The notes beneath the pieces were generated by a model, which did no database searches, had not been told where the DNA came from, and saw only the letters and a program-made list of their open reading frames with translations. A DNA stretch of 64,000 nucleotides from an uncultured SAR86 cluster bacterium (GTDB lineage Bacteria; Pseudomonadota; Gammaproteobacteria; Magnimaribacterales; Magnimaribacteraceae): the NCBI GenBank assembly GCA_902606175.1, contig CACLEZ010000001.1, positions 62,001 through 126,000 of the forward strand, read 5' to 3'. Below, one piece after another: positions 25,129-33,516 of this stretch (positions are counted from its first letter, which is position 1; every line of letters begins with the position of its first letter). A program made the translations under genes and the position numbers.

Positions 25129-26322
25129 ATGCGTAATGCAGTAATTGTTGATAGTGTTAGAACAGGACTTGCGAAGTCATTTCGTGGTGGTTTTAATAAC
25201 ACTCGTGCAGATAATATGACAGCTCATGTTGTGAATGCACTTTTAGAAAGGAATCCTAAAGTCGATGCCTCTATGGTTGAAGATATTATTTTAGGTTGTG
25301 GTAATCCAGAAGGAGCTCAAGGGCATAACATCGCAAGAAATGTTGCGGTATTATCTGATCTACCTATTCAAACAGGTGGAGTAACGATTAATCGTTATTG
25401 TTCTTCAGGCTTAAACTCGATTGCAATGGCAGCAACACAAATCCAAAGTGGATTTTATGACTGCATTATTGCAGGTGGAGTAGAGTCTATAAGCACTTCT
25501 CAGGGACATACAAACATGCATATGTACGTAAATGATAAATTAGCTGAGGAAGTTCCAGGAATATATCACGCTATGGGGACTACAGCTGAAGCTGTTGCCG
25601 ATAGATACAATGTTTCAAGGGAAGCTCAAGATGAATATGCTTTATCAAGCCAGCAAAGATGTGCTGCTGCACAAGATGCTGGACTCTATGATGATGAGAT
25701 TATTCCTATGGATACAAAAATGATCTTAAAGAATAAAGAAACAGGTGCTGAGAAAGAAGTTGATGTAACTGTTGATAAGGATGATTGCAACAGACCGGAA
25801 ACAACTTTAGATGGTCTTTCTAGTCTTAATCCGGTTTTTAATCCTGAAGGAGGATCAGTAACCGCAGGTAATTCTTCACAACTATCTGATGGTGCTTCAG
25901 TAACTCTTATAATGAGCGAAGAAAAAGCTAATGAATTAGGACTTAAGCCTCTCGCCTACTTTAGGGGTTTCACAACCGTAGGATGCCAGCCTGATGAAAT
26001 GGGAATAGGTCCTGTATTTTCTATACCTAAACTTTTAGAATCTGCAGGTCTTACAGTTGAAGATATCGATCTGTGGGAACTTAACGAGGCATTTGCTTCT
26101 CAAGTTGTCTACATTAGAGATCAACTTAATCTACCGACTGAAAAACTTAATGTAAATGGAGGTTCAATAGCTATCGGCCATCCTTTCGGCATGACTGGGT
26201 CAAGACAAGTTGGTCATTTAACTAGAGAATTAAGAAGAACTGGTGGCAAGTATGGAATCGTAACCATGTGCGTTGGTGGCGGAATGGGAGCTACAGGTTT
26301 ATTCGAATCTATTCCTGAGTAA
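25129..26322 (+). CDS. Acetyl-CoA acetyltransferase / thiolase
   Basis: Thiolase catalysing condensation or CoA-dependent cleavage of 3-ketoacyl-CoA. The nucleophilic Cys91 is in NRYCSSGLNSIA, His351 in IAIGHPFGMTGSRQVGH and Cys381 in MCVGGGMGA, the complete catalytic triad. The 397-residue length is normal. No fadB-like partner is adjacent. It follows the MBL gene after 83 bases holding a candidate promoter and strong ribosome site. As neighbour of an acyl-CoA dehydrogenase it could end the pathway encoded upstream; this is inference. FadA and AtoB types cannot be separated by eye. Confidence 0.9.
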   Translation: MRNAVIVDSVRTGLAKSFRGGFNNTRADNMTAHVVNALLERNPKVDASMVEDIILGCGNPEGAQGHNIARNVAVLSDLPIQTGGVTINRYCSSGLNSIAMAATQIQSGFYDCIIAGGVESISTSQGHTNMHMYVNDKLAEEVPGIYHAMGTTAEAVADRYNVSREAQDEYALSSQQRCAAAQDAGLYDDEIIPMDTKMILKNKETGAEKEVDVTVDKDDCNRPETTLDGLSSLNPVFNPEGGSVTAGNSSQLSDGASVTLIMSEEKANELGLKPLAYFRGFTTVGCQPDEMGIGPVFSIPKLLESAGLTVEDIDLWELNEAFASQVVYIRDQLNLPTEKLNVNGGSIAIGHPFGMTGSRQVGHLTRELRRTGGKYGIVTMCVGGGMGATGLFESIPE

Positions 26323-26345
26323 TAATATTGTCTAAGGATATAGCC

Positions 26346-27272
26346 TTGGACGAACATTTATTAATTCAAAAATATTTTTCTAACATTGGCTCGGCCTTTC
26401 TGGCCGAGCACAATGTAGAAATTTCAGTAGGAGATGATGCTTCTGTTATTTCCTCAAAGCAAAATATCCAACAAATTAATTCTTTAGATACCTCAATAGA
26501 AGGTGTTCATTTTTTAAGCTCTATGTCTTCAACAGACATAGCATATAGATCATGCGTTATTGCTTTAAGTGACCTTGCTGCTTGTGGGGCTCGACCAAAA
26601 TGGTACTCAATAGCTATCACTTTGCCTCAAGTAGAGGATAGCTGGCTAAATAGTTTTTCAATAGGATTACAAAAATTTTCTGATGAATATAGGATTCCTC
26701 TTATTGGAGGAGATACAACAAAAGGAAAACTTTCAATCACCGTTCAAGTGATGGGCGAAGTTGATACTAATAAAGCCATTCTTCGCTCTACTGCCAAAGA
26801 AGATCAATTGATATTCGTAAGTGGTGTTATCGGAAATGCTTATTTGGGTTTAAAAGAACTAAGTGACAATTTTGGTACTGATTCTTACTCCAAAGCTTAT
26901 CTCGAACCAAAGGCACATATAGATCTTGGCTTAAAACTATCTGATATTGCTAGTGCATGTATAGATATCTCTGATGGTTTATTGCAAGATTTAAATCTTA
27001 TTTGCCAATCGAGTAATATAGGCGCTGAGATTTATCTAGAGAAGATACCAACATCAATTTCAGAGAAATCTCTAGAACTTATCAATTCAGGTGATGACTA
27101 TGAATTATGTTTCACTGTGGATGAAGATAAGTACGACGAATTAATGAATATCTCCAAGACTTTAAATATCCCTATTACATTGATTGGAAAAACAAGCTTT
27201 TCAAAAGATCTCATTCTTTATGATGCTGATAACCAAAGAGTTGAATTGAATTCTGGTTATAGTCATTTTTAG
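26346..27272 (+). CDS. thiL: ThiL, thiamine-monophosphate kinase
   Basis: Phosphorylates thiamine monophosphate to the active diphosphate. Motifs: VGDDASVI near residue 31, SLDTSIEGVHF near 47, LSDLAACGARPKW near 76, GGDTTKG near 117 and DISDGLLQDL near 208. Two TTG starts exist. I prefer 26346 (308 residues) because AAGGA lies seven bases before it; the TTG at 26328 has no ribosome site. No ATG fits. pgpA follows immediately. In related bacteria thiL follows nusB, which here is 19 kb away in the other orientation. Confidence 0.93.
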   Translation: MDEHLLIQKYFSNIGSAFLAEHNVEISVGDDASVISSKQNIQQINSLDTSIEGVHFLSSMSSTDIAYRSCVIALSDLAACGARPKWYSIAITLPQVEDSWLNSFSIGLQKFSDEYRIPLIGGDTTKGKLSITVQVMGEVDTNKAILRSTAKEDQLIFVSGVIGNAYLGLKELSDNFGTDSYSKAYLEPKAHIDLGLKLSDIASACIDISDGLLQDLNLICQSSNIGAEIYLEKIPTSISEKSLELINSGDDYELCFTVDEDKYDELMNISKTLNIPITLIGKTSFSKDLILYDADNQRVELNSGYSHF

Positions 27273-27273
27273 C

Positions 27274-27756
27274 ATGAATCTAAGAAACCCTCTTTCATGG
27301 CTATCATTAGGATTTGGTTCAGGATTATCACCAATTGCACCAGGGACTATGGGAAGCATTGTCGCAATGATAATTTACTATTTTTTCTTCGATAGCTTGA
27401 CTACTTCCTTAACAAATAATTTCTTCTTTCTTATATTCATAATGATAAGTTTTTTAATAGGTATTTACATATATCCGAAAACTGTTGAAAAAGATGATGA
27501 CCCCGGTAGTTTCGTTTGGGATGAATTTGTAGGTATGTGGGTAGCTTGCTTGCCGCTTTCATATATTGAAACTTCTTTTCTGTGGTTACTGGTTTCGCTC
27601 TTTCTGTTTCGTATATATGATATTTGGAAACCCTTAGGCATTAGGACCTTCGATAAAGGACACGGAGCTTTTAATGTAATGATTGATGACGTGATAGCAG
27701 GTGTTTATTCGGCAGTTTCAATCATTTTTATATTTATTTTTTTTAATTACATTTAG
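27274..27756 (+). CDS. pgpA: PgpA, phosphatidylglycerophosphatase A
   Basis: Inner-membrane phosphatase making phosphatidylglycerol from its phosphate. The family motifs are present: GFGSGLSPIAPGTMGS near residues 13-28, WDEFVGMW near 83 and the HGAFNVMIDDVIAGV stretch near 130. Several membrane helices occupy the rest, as expected. The 160-residue length is typical. It starts one base after thiL, the usual thiL-pgpA coupling. Confidence 0.95.
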   Translation: MNLRNPLSWLSLGFGSGLSPIAPGTMGSIVAMIIYYFFFDSLTTSLTNNFFFLIFIMISFLIGIYIYPKTVEKDDDPGSFVWDEFVGMWVACLPLSYIETSFLWLLVSLFLFRIYDIWKPLGIRTFDKGHGAFNVMIDDVIAGVYSAVSIIFIFIFFNYI

Positions 27757-27789
27757 GAATTCTCAAGTAAAATACCCATTCCAAAAATT

Positions 27790-28380
27790 ATGTCCATTGA
27801 AAAAAAAGCTGAAGCCAAACTACCAACTCACTGGGGTGATTTTTCTGTTATTGCTTACGAAGATCCTAAATTAGGAGAGGAGCACTTACTTCTCTATTTA
27901 GGAGAACTTGTAAATGATTCTCTGCTGAGAATTCATTCTCAATGTTTGACTGGAGATGCTTTATATAGCTTAAAGTGTGATTGTGGCTCTCAACTTGCGC
28001 AAGCTATGCAGTCAATTGCAAAAGAAGGTCATGGAATGATAATTTATATGGCACAAGAGGGTAGAGGTATTGGCCTTGTGAATAAAATTAGAGCTTATGA
28101 ACTTCAAGATAAAGGTTTAAATACAATTGAAGCAAATGAAGCCCTAGGATTTGCTGCTGATGAGAGAGATTATTCATATTGCAAAGAGATACTTGCGTCT
28201 GTTGGAATTTCTTCTGTAAAACTAATGACTAATAATCCTGCAAAAATAAAGGGATTAGAGGATGTTGGCATTGATGTATCAGAAAGAATATCTATTGAAA
28301 TTGAACCTAATGAACACAATCAAGATTACCTAAAGATTAAAGCAAAATATATGGGCCATATGCTAACTGATTCAGATTAG
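27790..28380 (+). CDS. ribA: RibA, GTP cyclohydrolase II (complete, stand-alone)
   Basis: Opens the imidazole ring of GTP, the first step to riboflavin. The zinc cysteines are visible in RIHSQCLTGDALYSLKCDCG (C-x10-C-x-C), followed by YMAQEGRGIGLVNKIRAY, which holds the catalytic Arg and substrate site. Later ERDY and LMTNNPAKIKGLE are also conserved. At 196 residues it is full length for a monofunctional enzyme. It supplies what the degenerate half of RibBA at 7561 lacks. It follows pgpA by 33 bases, and its 3' end overlaps dxs by nine bases convergently. Confidence 0.95.
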   Translation: MSIEKKAEAKLPTHWGDFSVIAYEDPKLGEEHLLLYLGELVNDSLLRIHSQCLTGDALYSLKCDCGSQLAQAMQSIAKEGHGMIIYMAQEGRGIGLVNKIRAYELQDKGLNTIEANEALGFAADERDYSYCKEILASVGISSVKLMTNNPAKIKGLEDVGIDVSERISIEIEPNEHNQDYLKIKAKYMGHMLTDSD

Positions 28381-30267
28381 TCCTAATTTTTCTTTAACAG
28401 ACTTTTCTATCCCATTTGCATCTAATCCATTAAGAATCTTTTGTTGTTCTTGATCTCCATGCTCTATAAATTCATCTGGAAGGCCTAAATTGAGTATCTT
28501 TGCACTGGAATTTAATTTTATGAGATGCTCGTTAACTGCTGAACCAGCTCCGCCAGCCATTACATTGTCTTCGATGGTAACTATGAGTTTATAATTATTA
28601 CTTATTTCTTCTAATAGACTTTCATCTAAAGGTTTTATAAATCGCATATCCACTACTCTTGCGTTAATCTTTTTGCCAGCCTCCATAGCAGACTCAAGCA
28701 GACTGCCAAAAGAAAGAATAATAACTTCCTTCTCCTCAGAATTTATTACTGTAAAACTTTTTCCTATTTCTATAGTTTCTTGGCTCTTAGAATAATCTAT
28801 TCCTCTACCAGTTCCTCTCGGATATCTAATTGCGACAGGTCCTGGATGGTCATAGCCGGTGTTAAACATTTTCCATGCTAATGACTCATCGGAAGGAGCC
28901 ATTATTATCATATTTGGAATACATCTCATATAAGACAAATCAAAAGCGCCATGGTGAGTGGCTCCGTCCAATCCAACTAATCCTGCTCTATCTATAGCAA
29001 ATAGAACATCTAAATTTTGTAACGCTACATCATGTATGAGTTGATCATAAGCTCTTTGTAAAAAGGTGCTATATATAGCAACAACAGGTTTCATTCCTTC
29101 GCAAGCTAGCCCTGCAGCAAAACTGACACTATGTTGCTCAGCTATGGCAACATCATAATATCTATCGGGAAACTCTTTAGAGAATTCAATCATTCCTGAT
29201 CCTTCGCCCATAGCGGGAGTGATTGCAACAAGTCTCTCATCTTTGTTAGCTTTAAAAGATAACCATTCTCCAAATATCTTTGAGTAGGAGGGCTTTTTTG
29301 GTTGTGCACTTTTATCATTTACGAGGTCTTCCTGCTTTATTTTATTAATTGCATGAAATCCTATGGGATCATCTTCAGCAGGAGCAAAACCTTTACCTTT
29401 AGTTGTAATGACATGAAGGAATTTTGGTCCATTTATATGTTTCAAATCATCTAATATATTAATTAATCCATTGGTATCATGTCCGTCTACTGGTCCAAAG
29501 TATTCGAAACCTAATTCTTCAAATAATGAACCAGGAGCGACCATTCCTTTCGCATGTATTTCTGCCTTCCTGGCAAATTCTTTTGCACGAGGCACATAAG
29601 TTAAAACATTTTTCCCACCTTCTCTGATTCTATTGTAAGTTTTACTTGCCCATATACGAGCGAGGTAATTTCTTAATCCACCTATGTTTTCTGAAATAGA
29701 CATTTGATTATCATTTAGAATAACTAGAAGATTTTTATCTATAGAGCCAGCATGAGCTAAGGCTTCATAAGCCATGCCGGCAGTCATTGCTCCATCTCCA
29801 ATCACCGCCGTGACATGCCTTTTTTCATTTTTCTTTTCCGCTCCTGTGATCATTCCAAGCGCTGCGCTAATTGAAGTACTAGAGTGGCCAACCCCAAAAG
29901 TGTCATATTCACTTTCGGATCTTACAGGGAAGGGTGCCAGTCCATTATTTTGACGCATGCTTTCCATCGCATCTTTTCTTCCGGTCAATATTTTATGAGG
30001 ATATGTTTGATGTCCAACGTCCCAGACAATCCTATCATCAGGCGTTTCAAATTTGTAATGTAGGGCTAATGTTAGTTCAATAACTCCAAGTCCTGCGCCA
30101 AAATGCCCGCCTGTCTTACCTACTGTGTAAAGGAGGAATTCCCTTAATTCATCTGCTATTTGAGGTATCTGAGATTGATTAAGCTCTCTAAGATCCTTAG
30201 GCGAATTAATATTTTTTAGCAGCTCTGTAACAGGCTCATCAGTTGGTATGGAATCGAAAATTTTCAC
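28372..30267 (-). CDS. dxs: Dxs, 1-deoxy-D-xylulose-5-phosphate synthase
   Basis: ThDP enzyme condensing pyruvate with glyceraldehyde 3-phosphate, entry to the MEP isoprenoid pathway. Landmarks: WDVGHQTYPHKILTGRK near residue 80, the VIGDGAMTAGMAYEALAHAG ThDP site near 155, PVDGHDTNGLI near 260, AIAEQHSVSFAAGLA near 375 and DRAGLVGLDGATHHGAFDL near 428. The 631-residue length is standard. ispA ends its coding three bases upstream, so ispA-dxs are co-transcribed. Confidence 0.97.
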   Translation of the reverse strand: MKIFDSIPTDEPVTELLKNINSPKDLRELNQSQIPQIADELREFLLYTVGKTGGHFGAGLGVIELTLALHYKFETPDDRIVWDVGHQTYPHKILTGRKDAMESMRQNNGLAPFPVRSESEYDTFGVGHSSTSISAALGMITGAEKKNEKRHVTAVIGDGAMTAGMAYEALAHAGSIDKNLLVILNDNQMSISENIGGLRNYLARIWASKTYNRIREGGKNVLTYVPRAKEFARKAEIHAKGMVAPGSLFEELGFEYFGPVDGHDTNGLINILDDLKHINGPKFLHVITTKGKGFAPAEDDPIGFHAINKIKQEDLVNDKSAQPKKPSYSKIFGEWLSFKANKDERLVAITPAMGEGSGMIEFSKEFPDRYYDVAIAEQHSVSFAAGLACEGMKPVVAIYSTFLQRAYDQLIHDVALQNLDVLFAIDRAGLVGLDGATHHGAFDLSYMRCIPNMIIMAPSDESLAWKMFNTGYDHPGPVAIRYPRGTGRGIDYSKSQETIEIGKSFTVINSEEKEVIILSFGSLLESAMEAGKKINARVVDMRFIKPLDESLLEEISNNYKLIVTIEDNVMAGGAGSAVNEHLIKLNSSAKILNLGLPDEFIEHGDQEQQKILNGLDANGIEKSVKEKLGLI

Positions 30268-30270
30268 AGT

Positions 30271-31140
30271 TTAAGTTTTTCTTGAAACAATATAGTCAGC
30301 TAATTTGCACAGATTATCAGTATTTCTTTCTAATAGTTTAAGTTTTTCTTTTGCTTCTTTAGCCAAGTCAAAAGCTCTGGCCTTCGAGTTTTCAATACCG
30401 ACAATAGATGGATAAGTTAGTTTATCTTTTTCAACATCAGAGCCTTGGTCTTTTCCACTTACAGTAGAAGGAGATTCAATATCGATGATGTCATCTTGAA
30501 TCTGAAATGCTAGACCAATTTTATCTCCATACTCAATGAGAGACTCTATATCTTGCTTGCCCAAGTCAGATAATATTCCAGCGGTCTCAATTGAGCATTG
30601 AATTAAACGTCCTGTCTTTTGCGAATGCATCATGTCTAAGGATTTAATATCTTTTATATCACGTGAATGAATATCTTTTATCTGACCACCTACCATGCCT
30701 TGATAGCCACAAGCCTGTGCCAAGCTTTTAATTATGCTTAATTTATTTTTATCCGAAATATTTATTGTTGTCACTAATTCGAAAGCGAAAGGCTGTAAAG
30801 CATCTCCTGCAAGTATTGCAGTAGCATCGTCATATTTTTTGTGGGTAGTTGGCTTTCCTCTTCTCAAATCATCATCATCCATAGATGGCAAATCATCATG
30901 AATTAGAGAGTAACAATGAATTATTTCAACCGATCCAGCTAATATATCTAGTGAATCATTTTCAGCATTTCCCAACTCACCGATCAAGTATACTAATATG
31001 GGTCTAAGTCTTTTTCCACCACCTAAAACAGAATAGCGTATTGCTTCTGATAGCAGTGAATCATCAAAAGGCAATAGACTTTCTAACTTGGAATTGATTC
31101 TATCTTGATAAGAAGTTAGGAGCTTCTCAAATTCAGACAT
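30271..31140 (-). CDS. ispA: IspA, polyprenyl (farnesyl) diphosphate synthase
   Basis: Trans-prenyltransferase joining isopentenyl units to make geranyl/farnesyl diphosphate. The first Asp-rich motif reads DDLPSMDDDDLRRGKPTTHK near residues 79-98, and the second is FQIQDDIIDIES near 216. GGGKRLRPIL near 36 binds IPP. The 289-residue length is typical. It overlaps the end of xseB by eight bases and precedes dxs by three, the conserved xseB-ispA-dxs order. FPP versus GPP specificity cannot be read by eye. Confidence 0.95.
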   Translation of the reverse strand: MSEFEKLLTSYQDRINSKLESLLPFDDSLLSEAIRYSVLGGGKRLRPILVYLIGELGNAENDSLDILAGSVEIIHCYSLIHDDLPSMDDDDLRRGKPTTHKKYDDATAILAGDALQPFAFELVTTINISDKNKLSIIKSLAQACGYQGMVGGQIKDIHSRDIKDIKSLDMMHSQKTGRLIQCSIETAGILSDLGKQDIESLIEYGDKIGLAFQIQDDIIDIESPSTVSGKDQGSDVEKDKLTYPSIVGIENSKARAFDLAKEAKEKLKLLERNTDNLCKLADYIVSRKT

Positions 31141-31363
31141 CTTTTAATGGAGTAGTTTTCAGTTCTCCATCTTCTTCAATCAACTTTTGCACTTGTAACT
31201 CAGCTTGCGATAGTTTCTCCTGACATTGTCTAGCCAGTTTTATTCCTTTCTCAAATGACTTGAGAGAATTCTCTAAACTTAAGTCTCCAGATTCTAAATC
31301 TTCGACTATAGATTCAAGCTCTTCGAGAGCTTTTTCAAAATTTATATCTACTTTCTTATTCAT
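31133..31363 (-). CDS. xseB: XseB, exodeoxyribonuclease VII small subunit
   Basis: Small helical subunit of ExoVII, the single-strand DNA exonuclease. The 76 residues match the family: FEKALEELESIVEDLESGDL near 9-28 and LEKSL-like ENSLKSFEKGIKLARQCQEKL near 30-51. It overlaps ispA by eight bases in the conserved xseB-ispA-dxs unit. The large subunit xseA is not in this window. Confidence 0.94.
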   Translation of the reverse strand: MNKKVDINFEKALEELESIVEDLESGDLSLENSLKSFEKGIKLARQCQEKLSQAELQVQKLIEEDGELKTTPLKDV

Positions 31364-31372
31364 TGCGGCTCT

Positions 31373-33424
31373 TTAAAATGTATATTCTAAACCAATATAG
31401 AATTCTCTTGGTAAACCTGGAAAGTATCTATCTCCTCCAAAAGCATTAAAGTCAGCTCTCTCAGCATAAGCTTTATCAAATATGTTATCTACTCTAATGT
31501 AAGTTTTGAAAGTATCACTCATTTTTCTTGTAAATCTAGCATGGTACAAGGTGTGCCCCTCATATTCGTGAAGATTTGCTGCATCAGTATAGTAAGAACT
31601 CATATGCTCAATTTCAAAAGCAAGCGAAGTATCTTCGTTTAAAGTTGAATTTAAGATTAAGTTAGCCATCATTTTAGGAGCTGTATCAATCTCATTACCG
31701 ACTCTTATTTTCTCTCTCATTGAAGTATCGGTTTCAAAGTCATACTTATGATCTCCATAGGTAATATTTGTACTGATAATATTATTTAAACTGATAAGCC
31801 AATCTAGACTTAATTCGATACCTTTATGATCAGTCTTTCCATTATCTACGATAAAATTCTCTGAATCTCTGAAGATAGAGTTTTTCTTTTTACTTTGATA
31901 GAGACTTAGAGATCCACTAAATGATTGCCGATCATATTTACTTCCTATTTCCAACATAGTTAATGTTTCCGAGTCGAGATCAGTAACATTCTGCTTTTTT
32001 TGTAATCTGTATGCTTCATTAATTTGTGGAGGTCTAAACCCAAGGCTAATTTGGGCAAAATAATTAACCGATTCGTAGCTTGTTATGATGCCAATCCTAG
32101 CACTTATCTCATTGAAGTCGTCTGTTCTATCTGAAGGTCTATTATAGTAACAACCTCCAAATCCACATTTACTGCCATCTTCTCTGGTATTGCCGCTGAT
32201 CATATTATTTGAGTAGTCATACTTAATAAATTCAGCTCTAGTATCAGCAAATAGATTAAGATTTTTATTTAGAATGAAGTCTTCTATTCCAGCAAATAGT
32301 GCTATAACTGTTGAATCCACTTCGTAGTCATAATGTTTGCCTTGTGGTCTTGTGGCGTTGTTAAAAGCAGAGCTGGTAGTTAAAGCACCTTTTTGTGTTT
32401 CTGTCAGTTCGACCTTAGCAAAATCTAGCTGTAAGCCTTGTACAAAAGTAAAAGAGTTGTACTCTGAAATTCTTTGTAGATTTATCCCGAGACTTTTATG
32501 GTTATTCTCCTCAAGAGGAGTTCCAGGAAGGAAGTGTTGAAAAAACTTCATATCATTACTTCGTATATATGAGGTAATTGAATTAACAGTATTTTTATCT
32601 TCTTTTGTTAATCTTAAAGATACTCTTTGTGAATTGGCATCTCGATATGCATCAGGATTAAAATTTCTCTTGCTAAACTCTTCATTTTTATAAGAATCCA
32701 GACCATTTACATATCCAGCAGTTTCTTGATTTAGATTGGTGAGTGTTGCTTTTAAAGCTGCATCCCATGAGGAGACTGAAAAAATAGATTGGATTTTAAT
32801 TTTTTGTTGATCGTATCCTGACTCATTCCTAAACCCATCATTATTGGCAAAGTGTCCGTCAAAGCTCCAATCTTCTTGATTACTTGTTCTGATCTGAAAG
32901 TTTTTGTAATTGTTAGGCCCTATGTTTGTATAGAATTTATTTTCTGAAGTTACAGGTTTTGAGAGTATATTTATTACTCCATGCATTGCATTAGCACCAT
33001 ATCTTGCACTTGCTGGTCCAGTTATAGTCTCTACACCTGAAGCCATTTCAAAAAATGTTTCAAATAATCCATTAACATTACAAAATCCAGTTGGCCTTAC
33101 TGGAAGACCATCTTCTAGTACAAGAAAAGAGCCACAAGCTCCCGGTCCTGATAACACAGGAGATCGTATAGCAGTTAAATGCTCTTGACCTGAACCTCTA
33201 CTAATCCAAAGTCCGGGAGATCGTCTAAAAATCTGTTTAGGATGCTGCGCGCCAAGTTCATTTAATTCTTGTTCATCAATTGAAGAAATGGATTGGTTAT
33301 TCGACCATCCGTTTAAGCTAGATAATTTTTTTTCTATAACAATGATTTCTTCCAGCTCTTTAGAAAAAAGTACATTTACGATAAACAATAAAATTATTGT
33401 TAAATTTTTAAATTTAAATTTCAT
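31373..33424 (-). CDS. TonB-dependent outer-membrane receptor
   Basis: Outer-membrane active transporter, 683 residues. A signal peptide (residues 1-21, ending LFSKE) leads to a plug domain with QIFRRSPGLWISRGSGQEHL near 64-83 and SGVETITGPASARYGANAMHG near 133-153. A 22-strand barrel ends in GLEYTF with the C-terminal Phe required for insertion. Cys97 and Cys115 in the plug and another cysteine pair near residue 440 could form disulfides. The substrate is unknown. It lies 92 bases downstream of the RND permease gene, with inverted repeats in the gap. Confidence 0.92.
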   Translation of the reverse strand: MKFKFKNLTIILLFIVNVLFSKELEEIIVIEKKLSSLNGWSNNQSISSIDEQELNELGAQHPKQIFRRSPGLWISRGSGQEHLTAIRSPVLSGPGACGSFLVLEDGLPVRPTGFCNVNGLFETFFEMASGVETITGPASARYGANAMHGVINILSKPVTSENKFYTNIGPNNYKNFQIRTSNQEDWSFDGHFANNDGFRNESGYDQQKIKIQSIFSVSSWDAALKATLTNLNQETAGYVNGLDSYKNEEFSKRNFNPDAYRDANSQRVSLRLTKEDKNTVNSITSYIRSNDMKFFQHFLPGTPLEENNHKSLGINLQRISEYNSFTFVQGLQLDFAKVELTETQKGALTTSSAFNNATRPQGKHYDYEVDSTVIALFAGIEDFILNKNLNLFADTRAEFIKYDYSNNMISGNTREDGSKCGFGGCYYNRPSDRTDDFNEISARIGIITSYESVNYFAQISLGFRPPQINEAYRLQKKQNVTDLDSETLTMLEIGSKYDRQSFSGSLSLYQSKKKNSIFRDSENFIVDNGKTDHKGIELSLDWLISLNNIISTNITYGDHKYDFETDTSMREKIRVGNEIDTAPKMMANLILNSTLNEDTSLAFEIEHMSSYYTDAANLHEYEGHTLYHARFTRKMSDTFKTYIRVDNIFDKAYAERADFNAFGGDRYFPGLPREFYIGLEYTF

Positions 33425-33453
33425 CTAGGATCCTTGTTAGATAGAGGTTTTAT

Positions 33454-33507
33454 GCAAGTCCATTTTGCTTGCGTATCATAACTTATTTTACTTGAAGTAA
33501 AAAAGTT
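33454..33507. promoter_or_regulatory. Inverted repeats before the TonB receptor gene
   Basis: The 92-base gap between the RND gene and the receptor gene holds two inverted repeats. TTTTACTT-G-AAGTAAAA (33486-33502) is extended by AACTT/AAGTT to about 13 pairs with one bulge. GCAAG-9-CTTGC lies at 33454-33472. The first has no T-run in the transcribed direction, so it is not a clear terminator. Either may be an operator for the receptor gene. Function is inference. Confidence 0.35.
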
Positions 33508-33516
33508 AAAAAATGA

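Noticed and set aside
33425..33516. Fur box before the TonB receptor gene
   Set aside because: No GATAAT-type repeated hexamers are present; only unrelated inverted repeats are seen.
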